Below are positions 62,153 through 64,000 of a stretch of 64,000 nt of DNA, piece by piece. Location: assembly GCF_963678975.1 (NCBI RefSeq), contig NC_089277.1:27044672-27108671 (forward strand). Reading direction: 5' to 3'. How positions within the stretch are numbered: the stretch's first letter is position 1; the number at the start of each line of letters is the position of its first letter. The notes below the pieces were generated by a model, which did not search any database, was not told the DNA's origin, and worked only from the letters and a program-made list of their open reading frames with translations. Source of the stretch: Dysidea avara. Lineage: Eukaryota; Porifera; Demospongiae; Dictyoceratida; Dysideidae. Made by a program: the position numbers and the translations under genes.

Positions 62153-64000
62153 CTAAAATTCCTGAAGATCAGTATCATACAAAAAACTTTCTATACACCA
62201 GGGCTCAAAACTATCATTTTCCTGAAGTAATCTGTAATCACCAACTGAAAATAACTTTCTATGTGGAAATGTCTTCTTTACTGTGGCTCTGATATCCTTT
62301 GCATGGACCCTCACATTTTGTTCATTGTATACATGTTGATGTGTAACAATGATCAGTGTCAACAGACCAGGTGAGTTTGCAATGAGATTAATAACTCCCT
62401 CAGCAGTCACTGAGTGTACATACATGACCACATGTACCAGTTTACCATGAACCGATAATGTATCCATGACGATGGTAGGGATGTTGGTGTGCACTGAATT
62501 AATGCACAACTGCTCTAACTTGGAATGACAAAGAGATGTGAACAACAGTTGCTTCCAGGCTTCACAATACAAACAGACAAGCTCCTTGCAGGCTATGGTG
62601 ATATCTTGAATAGCATTTGGATCTTCACTGAACAATCTACAATATTTCAGTACAGAGAAATTGGATAACAATGACCAATCAACCTCACATATCTTGCAGA
62701 ATGCACAGAGATAATTAAGATAATCAGCACGAGATTCATACATACAACTGGCATCTATTTGCAAAGCTTGTAAACTTTTGGTTAACTGTTGCTCAGATGT
62801 AATGCTATACTTACAAAACTCAAAAATACAAATCTCCACACACAGACATGTCAAACTCATACTGCTAAGTATTTCCCATAATTCTCTAACTCTCCCCATT
62901 TTATTAAGTGGTATGAGCATCAAGTTTAGTCTATGCAGATTTTTACAATGTTGAGCAATTGTTCTAAGCCCTTGTAGATTATGTAGACATTCTGAACGAC
63001 CAGCTAAATTAAGGTGTTCAAGATTAGGACAAGCAAAAGCTAACTGCTCTAAATGTCCAGGATATAATGGATCAGCAGGCCCAAACCAAAATTCAGTTAC
63101 AAATTTAAGGGTATTAACAGAATTGTTTATCAAGTCATCACCAACATTGTCCACTGTAGTGACTTCTGCTTTGCAAAGTGCTTTTCCATCCTTAACATAC
63201 TCAGTTAATAGTAACACATCTCTGTCTAATCCCAAAATACCATAGCTACTAGCCTTAACAAATGGGGAAGCAGCAGATTGACCAAACTCTAGCCGAATTG
63301 CTGCTATAGCTGGGAATAAGTTTAGTGGTACTTTACCATCATAATGCAACGTGAAACGGCACAGACAATCTTTTGGTGAGGCAAACCTGTTTGTTAACAA
63401 TGATGACAGAAATCCCATCTGTTTTAATCCCAGGTGTTTGGTTATCAGAACAAGGTTGGGTGGCATATAACCCATTCTCATCCATTCTTCTACACATGCT
63501 TCACACAACAAATGATCCCTCTCTATCACATGAATTGTGAGTTCCTTCAATCCTCCAATAAGAAGTAATGGTTCAATATAATAGGTGCTTAGTCGAACTT
63601 CCAATTTCTCTAAGTTTGTCATGTATTTAACCACCCGCTTCAGTTTGTCCAAGTCTAGTTCAGTCACAGCTGGTAAAGTAAGATGTGTTATATTTCTACA
63701 ACGATTTATCATCTCCAATAGTTTAGACTGTGCCACGTGATTAGGAAATATCAGTAGTTTTACGTATTCTCCAAAATCTTTCAACACGTTCATTACAGAA
63801 CGCTCCTCTCTTGGGTCATACAGTGGCCATACAAACTCACTCCATAGTGATGGTGTTTCGGTTGCTGCTCGTAGTCTTCTGGAAACATATCGCAGTTTCA
63901 CTAGATCACGTGCTGCGCGTAAAAATGACATGATGTAAACTAACAGCTCCACTGGAAGACTTAAGAGATTCACGGACTCTTTGGACGATTCTTGGTAGTC
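62153..64000 (-). CDS. F-box/leucine-rich protein, copy 2 (5' end outside window)
   Basis: Paralogue of 48038-49924 in the same orientation. The open frame continues through the window edge (DYQESSKES before VNLLSLP), so at least 615 residues are present and the start codon lies beyond 64000. The GTG at 63971-63973 is an internal Val, not a start. The F-box (LLSLPVELLVYIMSFL...LWSEFVW) and the leucine-rich part match copy 1, and the C-terminus differs in the last residues. No stop or frameshift interrupts it, so selection has probably kept both copies. Confidence 0.8.
   Translation of the reverse strand, partial: DYQESSKESVNLLSLPVELLVYIMSFLRAARDLVKLRYVSRRLRAATETPSLWSEFVWPLYDPREERSVMNVLKDFGEYVKLLIFPNHVAQSKLLEMINRCRNITHLTLPAVTELDLDKLKRVVKYMTNLEKLEVRLSTYYIEPLLLIGGLKELTIHVIERDHLLCEACVEEWMRMGYMPPNLVLITKHLGLKQMGFLSSLLTNRFASPKDCLCRFTLHYDGKVPLNLFPAIAAIRLEFGQSAASPFVKASSYGILGLDRDVLLLTEYVKDGKALCKAEVTTVDNVGDDLINNSVNTLKFVTEFWFGPADPLYPGHLEQLAFACPNLEHLNLAGRSECLHNLQGLRTIAQHCKNLHRLNLMLIPLNKMGRVRELWEILSSMSLTCLCVEICIFEFCKYSITSEQQLTKSLQALQIDASCMYESRADYLNYLCAFCKICEVDWSLLSNFSVLKYCRLFSEDPNAIQDITIACKELVCLYCEAWKQLLFTSLCHSKLEQLCINSVHTNIPTIVMDTLSVHGKLVHVVMYVHSVTAEGVINLIANSPGLLTLIIVTHQHVYNEQNVRVHAKDIRATVKKTFPHRKLFSVGDYRLLQENDSFEPWCIESFLYDTDLQEF

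Larger units (their letters stand above)
60130..64000. repeat. Segmental duplication, right copy (runs off the window)
   Basis: Partner of 46960-49924. It is longer because of insertions of foldback sequence (about 60383-60828), MITE family A (60988-61246) and a hAT element (61363-61749) that the left copy lacks. Confidence 0.85.

Noticed and set aside
62153-63973. Treating the second F-box gene as complete with a GTG start
   Set aside because: The frame continues to the window edge with residues matching the other copy; the real ATG must lie outside.

Overview
The window looks like nuclear DNA from an early-branching animal, most likely a sponge; the lineage is inferred. It is AT-rich. Its genes are split by GT-AG introns of about 50 to over 10,000 bases, and it is crowded with short, mostly decayed DNA transposons (MITE-type, hAT, pogo/Tigger) and truncated LINE-type elements. 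There is no sign of operons, bacterial genes, tRNA or rRNA genes, or CRISPR arrays. Four protein genes read as plausibly intact, one of them cut by the window end.

Left part (1 to 23 kb). After a decayed small protein (529-920, minus) and about 7 kb of repeats comes a 13-exon sn1-specific diacylglycerol lipase gene (7907-22960, plus). All splice phases agree and give 698 residues. Its introns hold a long inverted-repeat element, a pogo-type MITE, several foldback elements and a 673-base hAT element with an 8-base target duplication.

Middle part (23 to 46 kb). The central find is a five-exon gene (32657-45756, plus) joining a TKL-like protein kinase, a coiled coil, a Pro-rich linker and a six-repeat kelch propeller in one 737-residue protein. 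A broken relative of its coiled-coil and kelch exons lies upstream on the same strand (26752-29960). A hAT element ends 56 bases before the kinase start codon. A 3.35 kb pogo/Tigger-like element, whose broken transposase ends in a PHD-like zinc finger, sits in the kinase-to-coiled-coil intron.

Right part (46 to 64 kb). Two closely similar single-exon F-box/leucine-rich genes lie on the minus strand (48038-49924, and 62153 to beyond the window end) within a segmental duplication. Comparing the two copies shows empty and filled sites for two transposons, so those insertions postdate the duplication. Between them are a 5'-truncated non-LTR retrotransposon with a restriction-like endonuclease end, a second decayed LINE with a hAT element nested in it, a third LINE tail, and a degenerate minisatellite.

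The genes share no obvious pathway. Lipid signalling (diacylglycerol lipase), a kinase-kelch fusion and ubiquitin-ligase adaptors (F-box) lie side by side. The kinase-kelch and F-box genes both show local duplication, as expected for lineage-specific gene families. Throughout the window a short motif with core TCTATTAGA recurs in both orientations and appears inside several different elements.
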